Source: Sitta carolinensis
Lineage: Eukaryota; Chordata; Aves; Passeriformes; Sittidae
Length of the DNA: 64,000 bases
Reading direction: 5' to 3'
Assembly (NCBI GenBank): GCA_032173965.1
Contig: CM063284.1
Location: 116,224,410 to 116,288,409 of the forward strand
Positions 29,201 to 42,900 of this stretch are shown piece after piece. The first letter of the stretch is position 1. The number at the start of each line of letters is the position of its first letter. Both the position numbers and the translations under genes were made by a program. The notes below the pieces were generated by a model that saw nothing but the letters and a program-made list of their open reading frames with translations, ran no database searches and was not told the origin of the DNA.

Positions 29201-32200
29201 CATCTCATGGTTGACTCCTGAGTGATGCCTCTTTCTCAAACCTCCTCAGTCATCCACCTGTTTGAATGACCAGGTTTCACCTAATCCTGCCCAACTCTTA
29301 AAATGTCAGGAAAGTTGCTACTAGCTCTGTCCCTTACTATGACCTGCTGGTGTGCCTATGTCACCCAAATGTCAGACCAAACATGACACAGGCGAATTCC
29401 TTACAGAAAAATACATCCTGAAATAAATCACAGCTCATCATCTGCTATGATGTATCTGATTAATGGTAAGGGGAGAAGAAGGACTGTGTTGTGACATTTC
29501 TACACTCTTGTATGATCCTAATGTTGCAAATTTGCTATGAACCTGCACAGTCCAGAATGTCCTGCTACCACAAAAAGCAGCTCATAGGTAATAACTCCTT
29601 CCTTTATGAATACTTACTGCTAAATGACTGAAACCCCGATTTGCTGTTCAGTATGCTGTGCTTCCACTGGCTAAGTCAGGCAGTTTGGAAGAGAGAACCA
29701 AGCTCCATAGGAGTCAAAGGGAAAAGTGCCAACACTAGCACAAGAACCAGTCTCTGCAGGGGCCTGATAAAACCATTGGCAGCTCAGGCAGCAAGAGGCA
29801 ACAAGAAACACCTGCCCAGCCTGGATGTAGGTCCTGCCTTAACTGGCAACCATAACCCCTATTGCAAGAACTTGTGACATGGGGGATTCTTCTGTTTAAC
29901 AGGCTCCTGTTCGTGCTCTACGCACAGTGGAAGACCATAATTTTAAAATAGTTCCTGTTTAGATCAATTGGAATATCTGATTAGGACACAATTGTCAGTG
30001 GGCCTGCTTGATACTGTGCAGCTGGCACAATCAACCCTTGCATTTTTTCCACTCTCTACACTCTTGATTGAGAAGGTAATTATTACAAAATCTTCTTTCT
30101 TCAGTGCATGCTGCATCATGTGTAAATTAATCTTCTAGTAACCTTTGTTCCTTGCTCAGAACTAGAATACAGAGCTGTGCAACCAGCTGTTTACAAGCTC
30201 CAGAAAAGTCTGCTTAGTCTAACAATATTACAGGATAGAAGGCACCTCTCAACAAATCTCTCAAGGATGAGAGATTTGTTATTGCACACATATCTTCCCT
30301 GTACAGCATACAAGCTGTACATCAGAACACTAACAGGGGAATACTGCATCACGATGTCTTAATCAGAGGGGCACCTAAAATGGTCTGGAAATTTTGAGCA
30401 GACTGGGGTTTGCGATATTTCGGTCACTGCTGAGAATGAGTGTAGCTGAAACACTCTTAATTCCATAAGCACTGTCTCAGAGATAAAACTATATCTCTAA
30501 GGTAAATTAAAGCAGCTTTAGAACTCCTCTGCTAAAGATTATAGAGATAAAAAATGTTCTCCTGGACTCACCCAAGTTTGCAAGGGATCAGTCTATTCCA
30601 GCTTCATTCACAACATGCCATAAAAGTGGAGTAGTGAACAGTAAAAATGGCAAACTCTGGCTACCTAACTAGGGCCAGCAGGAAGGCTTTTTCCTGGATT
30701 GAGAGGGATGAAATGAAACTAAGGATTTCAGCTAGTAATAATGGAAGGCAATACAGTCTAGTTGTACAATAATGATGTGTAATTTCAACAGCACAAATAT
30801 TGTGTAAGTAACATCTCAGGAGGACAAAATGTGGAAAAACTGTGTCTTGCTATTTTACATGCACACAAGAATTTATGAGTTGATACTTGACTTGGCACTG
30901 AATTGTTTCAGGAAGCAATTGACTAAGCTGTTGGCAGTGACCATAACATACAGTAATTAAGTTCCAAATCCTCACAAGGGGACCGAACCAAGGATATGAC
31001 CAGGGCACACAGCTTCCAGAAAAGTGATTTAAAAACCAGAAAGTTAGTTATTAACAGCCTGAAGGAGAAGTTTAGGAAAATAAAGTTAATGGAACTGATG
31101 CAGAGACTGTTTGAAAATATCTTAGGAGAAGCAAGTGTACGTGTACATACTTCATGCCACAAAACAAAGAAACCAATACCCATAAAGTAACAAAGTCTTC
31201 GAGGTTAAACATTATAGTTCAGTCAACATAAACATGCTTCCTCTGAAAATGCAAATGCAAATAGAAGCAAATTACCAGATCATGAACTCTGGGCAAAATG
31301 AAGAAGAGAATGAGAATGTCGTTAGATTATAAATTAGCACACATGGTTTATGCTTCCAGACTTGAATTTTTCAAGGCTTCTATAGTGGATAGGTGCCAAA
31401 ATGCCACCGAATTTCAGTAAAATTTATATCCTCTTCTAAATTCCTACATAGATCATTGTAAGGAAAAATTATATAAAGGGAACTCTTTGCCTATATTTAA
31501 AAGTAACACTAAGTTCACCAGTAAGAGACACAACCGAAAGCAGTGCCAATGAACACAGATGACAACACTGTTAGCACTGAACATATCCTGATTAATATAA
31601 CGCAGGAGAAGAGAAAGCACAGTTTCTGCTGAACTTCTGCTTGTTATAATTTATTGAATGTGTAAAGATCAAGCAGATCTAGCTTGAGCATTAGTCGTAA
31701 GGCTCCAAGTATGTTCAGAACAAGATGACATTCCTTGAACAAAGAAGTCTGTAATCTACGATCAGAGAAATTAGGTGCATGTAAATCAAGATGGAACAGA
31801 ACGCAAGGTATCCTGAAGATACTGTTCAAACAACTTCACAATCACATGTGAGATACTATATGTTTCAGGTCAAAAGCTAAATTAACAGCCAAAACATGCT
31901 GAATATATACTTGACTGGGACACCACGGTAGTCCAGAACCTTTCCTGACTGGTGATTTCCTCTCCATGAACACCTTTGAAAGAAAGAAGAACAGCTGTAA
32001 AAAAAGGCTACTTTTTTTTTTAATCATAAAAGGAAGTACTGCAAAGACACCTTTCAAAATCTATTCTCTTTCCAAACAAGCCAGCCTAGTGAAAGCAGAA
32101 GTAGTCTAAGCAATTGTGAGGCATACCTTCAGATGTGCCACTCAAAAGGTAACAAACTGAGGGACTCTGAATTATTTGCAGCATCTCAGAAAACACTATT

Positions 32201-35200
32201 GCAGTTTCTTTTGGCAAACTCACTAAAGTATATACATAACAGAATAATAAAAATATTGCAACATCTAATATTAAATAGGAATCTCTGTTCCCTTTGAAAA
32301 GTCTAATCACATGCAGCATCCTCATTTCATTTTACACAAAGAACTATTGGTACATTTAAAAAATGAAATTAACAGCAGGAAGTACTGATGTACATGGAAA
32401 AACTCAAAACAAGACAGCACAAACAGTAACCTAAAAAGGAAAGTAATGCGAACTATAAAAATCCAACCAGCACTCTTCTTTCTGTTCTGGAAAAGAAGCC
32501 AAAGGGTTTAAAAAAAGTAGAAAAAAAACCCTCATAGTTAATGCAACTGCAACATAGATGTTTTTACCTATCTTCTTGTTTGCACACAGAAGCTGCTGAC
32601 ATGTAACATTACCTTGCCTGTTTCTTAGGCAAAACCATCATAGAGTGTAGGGGAAACTGAGGATACATAATTTGTAATCTATGTGTATTTATTTTTTCTT
32701 AAAGTTTGAAATCAAAAGCACAGCTTACATCTACTGGCTCATATAGCAGATTAAAAGAAAACAGGAATTAATCAAAATTAACATCTTTTTAAAATGTAAC
32801 ATAGGTAGACAGGCTAAGAAAAGGACTGAAAAAGGCAAAATGTCCCTGTCTCTATGCTGGCAACCTTCAATATCAACCTAATGGTAAGGAACTAAGCAGC
32901 TACACAGTTAGTATTGTCAGATTCATTGGTCAGGCTCCTCACTGTGCCAAGTTTCTGCTCAGTGTGCGAAGCAAGGACACCACAGAGCAGCTCATTGTTC
33001 CCTACCATGTTTGGCCCCAGGAAACATGTAGGCTGAAGTGCCCCAGGTCTGCCTTTACCTATGCTAACAAAAACAAACATACTCCCAAGCCTTTCTTTTT
33101 CCTTCCTTTGAAATATGAAAGCCAGGAAGGAAAAAGCATGGGTTCTACTCTGAAGATTCTCCAGCCTACCTTCACTCTGGGTTCTTGCCAGCCTAAGAGG
33201 GTGCAAGTGCATGTCTGCATTTGCTTTTATAGCTCCACACTTAGACAGGGTGAAGCTTGGAAAAAAACCTGGATCTTGATGGATAGCTGATGATATTACA
33301 GACGAGCAATATCATCAAGAAGACAGAAGACACAAAGAGCTATAGGTTAAGCATTTAATTCTGGAAGCATTATTTATATGACTAAGCATTTGATAAAAGC
33401 ATGTCCAGTTCCAAAGTGCTGCCTGCAATCTGTTGTCTTGGATTTAAAACCACACTGTTCTGAAGTGGAAGGTTTTAAATCACCAATTTCATTTTCAGTG
33501 GTAGAATCTCCCATGAATGCAGAACAGAAAATGCTCCTTTCCTGTTAACTTGCCAAGTTTTGTGAATAACTGATTTGTATCCCACAGTTCTCTGTGTTTC
33601 AAAGGTAATGGTCTGTCTTAAGATATGAGAATCTGCAGCTGTGTATTATCTCCTTAAGTCATAATCTTGACTGTTATCCAGTGAGCAGTTGCTCTTCCAT
33701 AATACACTCCTCTAGGAAATTCAGTCAGGTTTTTGTTTTCCTGTAGTGTTGGCTAAGCTTCCTTTGAAATAATAAACTTTTTTATCCTTCTCCAACAGTT
33801 TTCTCCTGAATTTCAAGTTTGCAGATTGCATAAAAGTATGCTACACTTTTCTCCTCTTCCTTAGTTCCATGAACCCTACAAATGTTGCTAAACTTTAGCT
33901 GCTTCCCAGCTCTGTTCATTAAATGGCTTAGTGCTGGGACAGTAAAAGTCAGGAATGACCAGTTTCTCATCGACAACAGTGTGGCCTATGGAGAAGGGCA
34001 TCAGATGGCCCAGTGGTTAAATTACTGAAACAGGATTTACAACCTAAGTTAGGTATTCCAGCACCGCAGTGTCTGAAACTCTTACTAGAATTCAAGCATC
34101 TAGTAATCATGAGTCAGTTCTCCCCCAATTCTACAAAAGTTTGACCATGGCCAAACAATTTAATCCATTTGAACTTGTTTCCTACTAGTTCCTTGGCAAT
34201 AACAGAACTCATCTCCCTTGCACTGATGGTTTAAGGATTATATTAATTGTGCTTGTGATGCACTCAGGCGTAACAACAAATACTTGGGGAAGCCTCCTAA
34301 GGTTTTCAGATCTTACCTGATCTACAAGTTTTGTCCTTTACCTCTTGAGGGCCACAAGTGCACCATTAGCACAAATAACACAAAACTTGGGGCCAGCATC
34401 AAAAAGCTATTACTTCTGGTTTTTATAGTATTTACTTATGCATTTGAGCCAGTCTTGGAACTGGTCCTGACTCAAGCATACAGCATAGAAAACAACAAAA
34501 TAAGGAATCTCCTTTCCCCTTCCTCAAAAAGTGGGAAGTTTTAGATAGCAAAACAGGCCTAGTGGTTAGGGAAAAGTGCCAAGGAAAACCAGATAGGAAA
34601 ACCAAGGGAACAGGAAACTGTATCAAAATACATGCAGAGTGCCAGCAAGGATGATGGCAGAAATTAGAAAATTATGAACAACTGAAGCAAATTACAGCAA
34701 GGGTACATAGCCAAGAAAAATGGCAAAGACTTGAGCAGCAATCTTGTTGAGCTCCAAACTAGGTTTAAGTCCTCTTCAGAAGTCCCATCTGCTAAGAGAC
34801 TACAGAAGGTCTTCTCCCACAGCAGCTACATAAGTAGCCCTTCTGTTAGAGCTAGGAACAGTTTTCTTTAAGGGCTATCTGATAGCAACCTCTATATCCA
34901 TGAATACAAGCACTGTCAGCAAGACAACTGTGTAAGAAAGTAGAGTAAGGAGAAGGCAAAGCTGTAAATCTGCTCAAGGAATTGAAAAGAATCCCATATT
35001 TTTAAAAAGTGTCAGAAGCTATATTGTTGCTGCCACAGACAGGGGATGCTAAGAGCTCTTCTGCCCAAGGTTACATGCCTGCCTCCACAAGGATGCAGTG
35101 CCACCAAACAGGCTGCAACAGAACATCTTACCATAGCCCAGCCAGGCTGCAAAAATTTTGATGCAAAACCTCTACTACAGGTAACACCTCTATTACAGGC

Positions 35201-38200
35201 AAAACAAAAAGACTGCCTGCAGCTTCTGGAAGAAATAAACCAATAGACTGAGATAAGGTGGAGCAGCAGCCCAGAGAAGGGCTCCTCTCTTCAGCTGCTC
35301 CTCATTTTCTTCTCATTCTATTTTCCTTTGCCCAACTTTTCTCCTCTTGCAATTTTTTTCCTGTTAGTTTGTCCTATTCTGCTCAGTCATTTTTAGTTTG
35401 AACTATTTATTTCTTCAATGAATACTGAAATTCTCCGTTCTGGTAGAAATTACTAATCACAGATGATTACAACCACCACCTCAAAAGTGGTTTAGGTGCA
35501 TATGGGCCACGAAGCCTCTCCACACAAAATTCAAGTGATTCTTAAAAAACAGACAAAAAGATAAAGAGGCTTCAGTACACACTATTAACACTCCTCTTTG
35601 ACCTGGTGTCTGGTAGTTCATACATCTTCCACAACCCAATAAATACGCTGTAGATTTTGCACAGAAGGGAAATCGGAAATCATATTTACTACCTCTAAAG
35701 ACGTGTTCTTTTTTTCCACAGGACTTAAATTTTTTTTCAGGTGTTAGATAAGATAAAAGCATGTTTGTGCAAGTACACTGGCCCATTTTTGCATCTGCTT
35801 TCAGGAATTCACAATAGAAAGTACATAGATGCATTCCTGAAAAATTAAAACTTATATGTGAGTGACCAAAACAAGGGCCAATTGAAGCTCATATTGGCAA
35901 ATTACCCAAAACCAAAGTATACTCCAGAGACTGCATGTGCCTACTTAGGTCAAATTAACCCTCAACAACAATAAAAACATTACACTGAAAGAATTTAAAG
36001 CACTCAGGAGTCATAAGCTGATCATGTGTGTGCTTTTACAATGATGGTAATTTTTCCTTTATCTTGTTTCTGGTTTCATGCTTCCCTGTATATTGGGAAG
36101 AGACAAAGATGTCACAGCTTTGTCCCACCACAAAAAAAATCCAAACAGAAGTCACATCAATTAGGGGATTGCAAAGTGCATGATAAATAAAAAAATGCAG
36201 AAAAATACTTAAACACCTGCACATTTTTTCACTAGGATCCCACATAACATGATTCACTGACAGTCCTGGAATTGGTGCAAAGACCAATTTTGCCCTTGGA
36301 GTGCTGTGTAAATCTAAGTATCATTGTTACGTTCCTAAAAGGCATCAACACAACATGTAAAAAATTGCTTTTGTAGAAATCACTGAGATTTAGAAAACAA
36401 AACTGAAAACATCTGTTTAAATATTGGCATGATTTTCCTGTATTTTTCCACAATTCTGTCCTCAAAAATTAGGTGTTGTCCAATGAAAATACCTACTTTA
36501 AACAATACTAGTCTTATTAGTAACCTGACAAGGAAATAGCTATTCCATGAATGTCATCATTTTCTTGTAAGGCACATTGTGTTTAATCACAGCTAAGAGT
36601 GATTCACCTGCAATGATTCCAAAATTTAGAAGATTTTCCAAGACTTTTAGTAACAAGTTAATATTCCACCAGAAAGCTTGGATAGTGTCTGAGCAGAGTT
36701 CCAGACTCAGCACAACGCTACATAAACTCTTCTGGAATCTGTTATTTTTGCCTTTAGTTAAATTCATAGATATCCTTCATTCGAAGGTCTTTTGCTGCCA
36801 GTATGAGTGGAATTAATTAATTTTTTCACAAGCAGGCAATCAATGCAACCAACTAAGGCAACAGGATTTACTCTTTGGTTTATCTTTTAGAGTTTATTAC
36901 CTGGCTCATAGTTCTAGTAAAGAAACTACTGTCATCGCAGTTTGAATTCTGCTTGCCATTCACACCTACCCAGTCCTCCTGCAGCTTGTAAGTCTCTGAA
37001 TAAAGAGGGAGAGATATGCTGGCAAGCACACTGTTTCTCAGGCCTTCTATTACAATTACAAATACTCTGGTATATTTTTTAATCCAAATAAGGGAACAGG
37101 AAAATGATTAAAAGAGACAGCAAGGTTAAATAGCCTTGGCAAAGAATATTAAAAGTTGGCAAAAAATAAATTTCTATGTTGAAAGCATGATACCCTCTCT
37201 CCAGAAAGGGGATGCACTGTGTGCAGATTTCTGATTTTGAAGCCAGGCACAGAGAAAACCCCATGCTGAAGACTGTAAAGGCTTTAGTAGCTAAGAGTAA
37301 TATTAACAGCCCTAAAGCTTTAACTCTGTTAGATGAGTACTTTAGGTACCATTTCTTGTTAACAAAGGAAAATGTCATGCTTTAAATAAAATCAAAGGTA
37401 GGATGTATGTTTTGCACTGTTACCTTCATTGCAGCAGGTATTTCAGTTACTCTGAAAGAGTCTACAGAATTAATCAATCTGCTCTTTGTTATGCAACAGA
37501 AAGGAACAGTTTTTATTCCTGTCCAGAACTGATTTTGGTCCTTCCAGCAAATGTATTTTCTTCTGTTCTACTAAAAAAATGTAGGACGGACAATAATAGT
37601 TCTTAATCTTCCTGCACATCTTGGAAATATTTTTTTAAATTATTTTCTGCCAACCCACTTCTAATGAGAGCTTTCACATGGCTCTCAGCTAATGTAATCC
37701 TACATTTTAAAGAGGATGGATTACAGAGAATTATCCTCCTGGTTATATTGCAAGTGGTGAAAGGAACCTTTTGATTTTCCCTGATACAGTATTACTTCAG
37801 AGCAGCGGCCTAGAAACAAATTGGCCTTTACAGTCAGTTCGTGCCTTTGGTCACACCACCATTTGACTAAGAGACAACCTTAAGGCCCCCTTATATTGTT
37901 CCCTGTTTTTTCAGTAGTGAAAACTTTTTTTTTCCATAAACCTGTATTGATGCAATCACGTGATTTACTTTCTCCTGCTGGATTTCATTTCGTTTTTGAC
38001 TGTAAGTTCATTCAGCCTGGCACTATAACATGCCGTGTTTATACAGAGATCAAATACAATGGGAACTCATTTTTAGCTGCTCCCATTTCACTTTGTTAAC
38101 AAAAATAAATAGCAGCAATTTGCAAATCCTGTCCTCTTCTATCTCCCTGTTATACATCAGATGAAAGGGAAAGAGTCAGTTTCATTAGTTCTTCATTTGA

Positions 38201-39951
38201 TTTTCCTCCTTCTCCAACCCATACTCTTGGCATCAAGGACAGAAATGAAAATGCCAAATAGTTCCTCTCCTTCCTACACCTAAATCATCTTCAGGTAAAT
38301 CCACACGTAAATGTGGATTTCACTGCTTTGTGGAAATTTGTACTGTAAGGCACAGATATTTGATACCCTGTTTCATTAGCTGGCAAGAAACAGTCTCTCA
38401 ATGATAAGACCATTACTAAACCCTTGCATATGTCTTGGCCAACGTATCTTTGGCCAAAAGGCAAATTAGCACTCTTTTTACATGCAGTAGAAGTAGTTGG
38501 TGAGAAGGATTTCTAGAGAAAGTTGCACAAATGTTTCTTTCCAATTCTTGGCCAAAGAGCAAGAGCAGTCTTCATTCTCGTTTTCATGAAAAAAAAAGAG
38601 TATTGGTACTTACAGCCCTCTGCTTTCTCTTGGTTTAAGAAGAGGTGTTACCGTACTTACTTTTGACAAATATTTTTGTATTGTCCTGCCTTCCTGACTT
38701 ATTGCAAACACTGATTGTTTAGAGAAAATGAAAGCACTGGCATATCACTGTCTACATTCCAGTATCATCAGTCAAGGAAGGCAGAAAACACGTATTTTCA
38801 GAACCTCATATAAGAATAGAAAAACCAAAGAACTCAGCCTCGAAGCCACATGAACAACATTTTTAGACAATATGTATTAGCTCAAGAAGCTGTTCCAGCA
38901 GTTGCACAAGCGTTGTAATCTAACCAACTTCTCCATGAAGCTATATATCCTAACCACATGCAAAAGCCCTGGCTGTGTAGTAAGAAGTAATGGATTTTTG
39001 CAGTAAGAAACATGGGATATTACCCAACTAATACAGGATATTGCTTAACTTCTTTTATAGAAATTATGATACCAAAGATGAAGAGAACAAGGAAGTAATT
39101 GAAGATTGGTCTTCCAAAACTTGAAAAACTACACTCTTTTTCAACATTTTTTACAAAGGTCATTACACGATAATCTGAAGCTGTTTCACAACTGTTTTGT
39201 CCAGTGCAATAAACCAAAGCTGTATAGTCTTCAGCCCTAAAAAAAACAGACTGCTGCTCCAATCAATAATCAATCTCAGATAGTCATCTCAAATCTCGTC
39301 AAACTAAAAGCTGTGTTTTGTAGAACTGCTCAGGTTTTAAAATAGAGTAGTAGAGTATATAATCTAGGCCAACCTATTGTGCTGTTAATGTACCCACTTA
39401 AACCAAGCACTTCCATTTTCATATTTCTGTTTATGTCCTTGTATTCCCCTCAAAAAGAGAATCCCTATGATTTGCCATGGAAATAACTTCCAGTTCCTTA
39501 CAAAGCTGACCTTCTAGATTTGTTACACTTGAAAAAGACCTATATTTATGCAGTTGGTGCTCAACATATTTCTAGGCATGCATTGATGCACAAACAACTG
39601 CCATCTTATTTTGTATGAAAGCATGAACTACACCAGATTTCTTTTATGTAGCCAAAATAGGCATCAATTGCTGATTCTGTTCAGTAACCAAAAAACTTAG
39701 TTCAGATGACTAGAGCATGGTACTTCTAATACCAAGATTGTGGGATTGATCCCCATATGGGCCATCTACTTAAGAGTCGGACTGGATGATCCATGTGGGC
39801 CCTTTCCAAGTCAGGATATTCTGTCAATCTGTGAAACCCACTAGGAATCAAGGTAAATATACATTGAGAATATGATGATTTCCAACAACTGTATAAACCA
39901 ATGCCAAAAGCTAAGAAAATAAGATTTCCTGGTCCATTAATCAAAGCTATT

Positions 39952-39991
<40 letters not shown>

Positions 39992-42900
39992 CAAGGCTAT
40001 GCCTGGAACGGAAACAGCAAATCTTCCATTCTGGAGTCTCAGGTGTGCTACATAAACATTTACAGTGGCCACAAGCACCATTTTATTATTGCTCAAGTAT
40101 AATATTTGATTTGGACAATTTGAGAGGGAATTAATATAACAGCTCTTTGTGCATATAGCATGGGGAAATGCAGTTCATCTTTCAAAAAAATTGCTCTGCA
40201 CTTTCTTGCATCTTGCGGCAGATTTTCTGCCATAAGAATTTATCTGTTTATAAAACAAAATATTCACACTGTGTATACTTAAAGTGTATTATGAGTCAGA
40301 TTTTTTCTGCTAGAGAGTATTTGCATCGGTAATTATTTCTTGGAAGTTAGAGTTTAGTTGAAAGCTGCTTAGATGCAGGAAAAACACTGGCTTGCTCACC
40401 TTCAGGTGATGTTCTTCAACTCTGCCAGAATTCTGTTAGTGCAGCTGCTGTACTGCTTTAAAAGTAGTTGAAGAATGAGATCCCTCCATGACTTATTAAG
40501 TTGGTTGTTTTGTATCTCTGAGTCAAGCATATTTTTCTCTGGACTGATCTGGAGTAGATAATTCTAGGTTTTCTGCAGATTATCAATAGACTGTTCCCAT
40601 ATACCACCAATACTGTTTGCAAGTGATTTTTAATAAAGAGACAGAAAACCCTGATAGATTCCCAAATACAGTTTTCAGCACAGTTGATATGAATATTTCT
40701 TGATCACCACATAATGGATCAGCCTTGAAGAAAAGCACTAAGCAGAGCTATTTTATAATGAATTGGCTACTTCCTGCCTCAGGGGAACACATCAGTATCC
40801 TGAAGGTCTTACTGCCCAGATAAATCATATTGTATATATTATACCAGGTAACCAGGATGCAGAAGTCATTCCCTTGTTTTCCCTTTGGTTGACGAGTTTT
40901 ATCCATTCAAGCAATTCTGCATTTCTAGGATCTGCCTGGAATCAACCTGCAGAGGGGATCTACACATAGATATGGCACTTAGGGACACAGTTTAGGGGAG
41001 GACTTTGGCAATATCAGGTTATGATTTGACTTGTTGATCATAAAGGTCTTCTACAACCTAAATGATTTTATGGTCTGACTCAGTTCAACCTGAAAACTCC
41101 ATATGAGTAAGTTTATATATGGGGGGGTTGTGATAGACCAGGGCAAAATAACAAATAGCAGAGACCAAAATCTGACCCACAACTCTTAATGAAAGTATTT
41201 GAATAACCCTAGGAATTAGATGGATGATGCAAGTCCACAAGATTTTTACACTTATTTCTGCAGTAGTTGCTTTAATATTCTTTAATATTTTTATATTCTT
41301 TTCCATAAGACAGTTCTATTCCTGTAGTCAGGCACTCATGAACACTACAATAATAAATTTCGTAGCACTGAACACAGAGAAAAAAACGAAATAGTTTCAG
41401 ACTCATGAGGGATTATGATAGATAAATAAGGCAAAAATAACTTAAAGAACTCTGAAAAGCTGTGAGTTTCTTTAAAACAAATAGTACCCAACACATGAAA
41501 TGAAAGATGCAAAGCTGAAGCCAACAAACATCAGGGTTGGTATCTGTTAAAAGTAGTCTTGCAGCCCAGGGACCAAGGAATACTCCAAGCCATTCCTTGA
41601 TAGCTGTAAGCAATGGGACAGTAGGAAGTGAAGTAGTAAAACAAACCACTTCGGGAGGGCAGGAGTAATAGGACCGAGCATTTTGTGTTGCCTATGACAT
41701 GAACCCCATGAGGAGCTTAATTTTTTAAGACTGCATTATCACTTTGCTTTTATTTCAAAATTGCATACTTTTTTCAGATCTTGCAGAACATACTGGGGAC
41801 TATCACATAATCTTCAATTTTCAAGTATGTAATGCTGTTTCATGAACAAATTGCTCTGCAGTTACTCCAAATTGACCTAAATTGTTATTACTCACCATGG
41901 AAATATTTCCAGTGGCTAATTCTCCCCATCTATAGCTATTAGTCAAGGTGACAGGAAGTGTTGAAATGGCAGATCTTGTTAGAACACTAATAAGAAAGAA
42001 GTTAATAATTCTGAAAGTTAACTTTATGACCAATTAATCATACAGTGTGATGAGTGCTGGAGGCATTCTATTCCAGATGCATATCCTAATTTACCTGCAC
42101 TAAAGCACACCTCAGGAAGATAGCTTTGTGGCTGGAATATAAAGCATGCAGAGCTAAAAGGAAGTTGCTTTTGAGCTACCAAGAATTCAGGCCATGAAAT
42201 AAAATCCTTTGCATTTCATGGGTGTTATACAATGCAGTGCACTCTTACCTCCATGGGAAATGCCTTAAAATTAACTGTGTGTTCAGAACCACGCTGGTTT
42301 TCTCTCCCCCAGTGAAATCGAACATCATGTAGTTCAAACTCGTGTCCCCGAGGTAATGGTCCCCCTATTAACACTGGGAAAGAAGATAAGTAGTAAAGAA
42401 CTAGCCTTTTGAAGCAGACAAGCCACTGAATATATTCTCAAATACAACAAGGAGTTTGTGGCAATCTTCTATAGTATCAGTGGTACCAGAGAGAAGAGTT
42501 AAGTTGACAGACTTGTCAACTTCATTTCTGAAGAACCTTGCAGGTACAGAACATGAATCGAGGTAGATATGAAAAACAGTAAAACTGCTGTCATACTGAA
42601 CTCTTTGTTTTATGATGCAGAACACCAAATAAAAGCATTGTATCTTTACCAGTCAGATGAGGGAATATTTATTTGTCTTATCAAGACGTTAACTGTGTGC
42701 TCTAAACAGATGGCAGGGGCTCTGAATTGAACTGGGAAGTTACCTCCAAGTTGTCCAAATGTTTAATCTCCATCATCTATATTTACTATTGGCAACAGAA
42801 ATTGATAGAAAATTTTTGATTGCAAATATTTTGCTAGGTAAAGGTGTTCAGTCATATACCACCTGTCAGGCTTCTGAAATGCTGAATGCCTCCATATCGA

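Larger units (their letters stand above)
24161..42248 (-). other. CA8: CA8 intron 3 (18 kb)
   Basis: The largest intron. It holds a Z-DNA-prone tract (24256-24274), a purine-rich tract (24868-25005), a CpG-rich island (25780-26270), a CR1 fragment (28870-29225), a tRNA-derived SINE (39691-39834), a 34-A tract (39956-39989) and another CR1 tail (40967-41075). The rest is AT-rich DNA with only short, unrecognised open frames. Confidence 0.9.

Noticed and set aside
39697..39768. A tRNA-Ile gene
   Set aside because: The acceptor and anticodon stems do not pair, and the sequence runs into a CR1-like tail, so it is a SINE head and not a tRNA gene.
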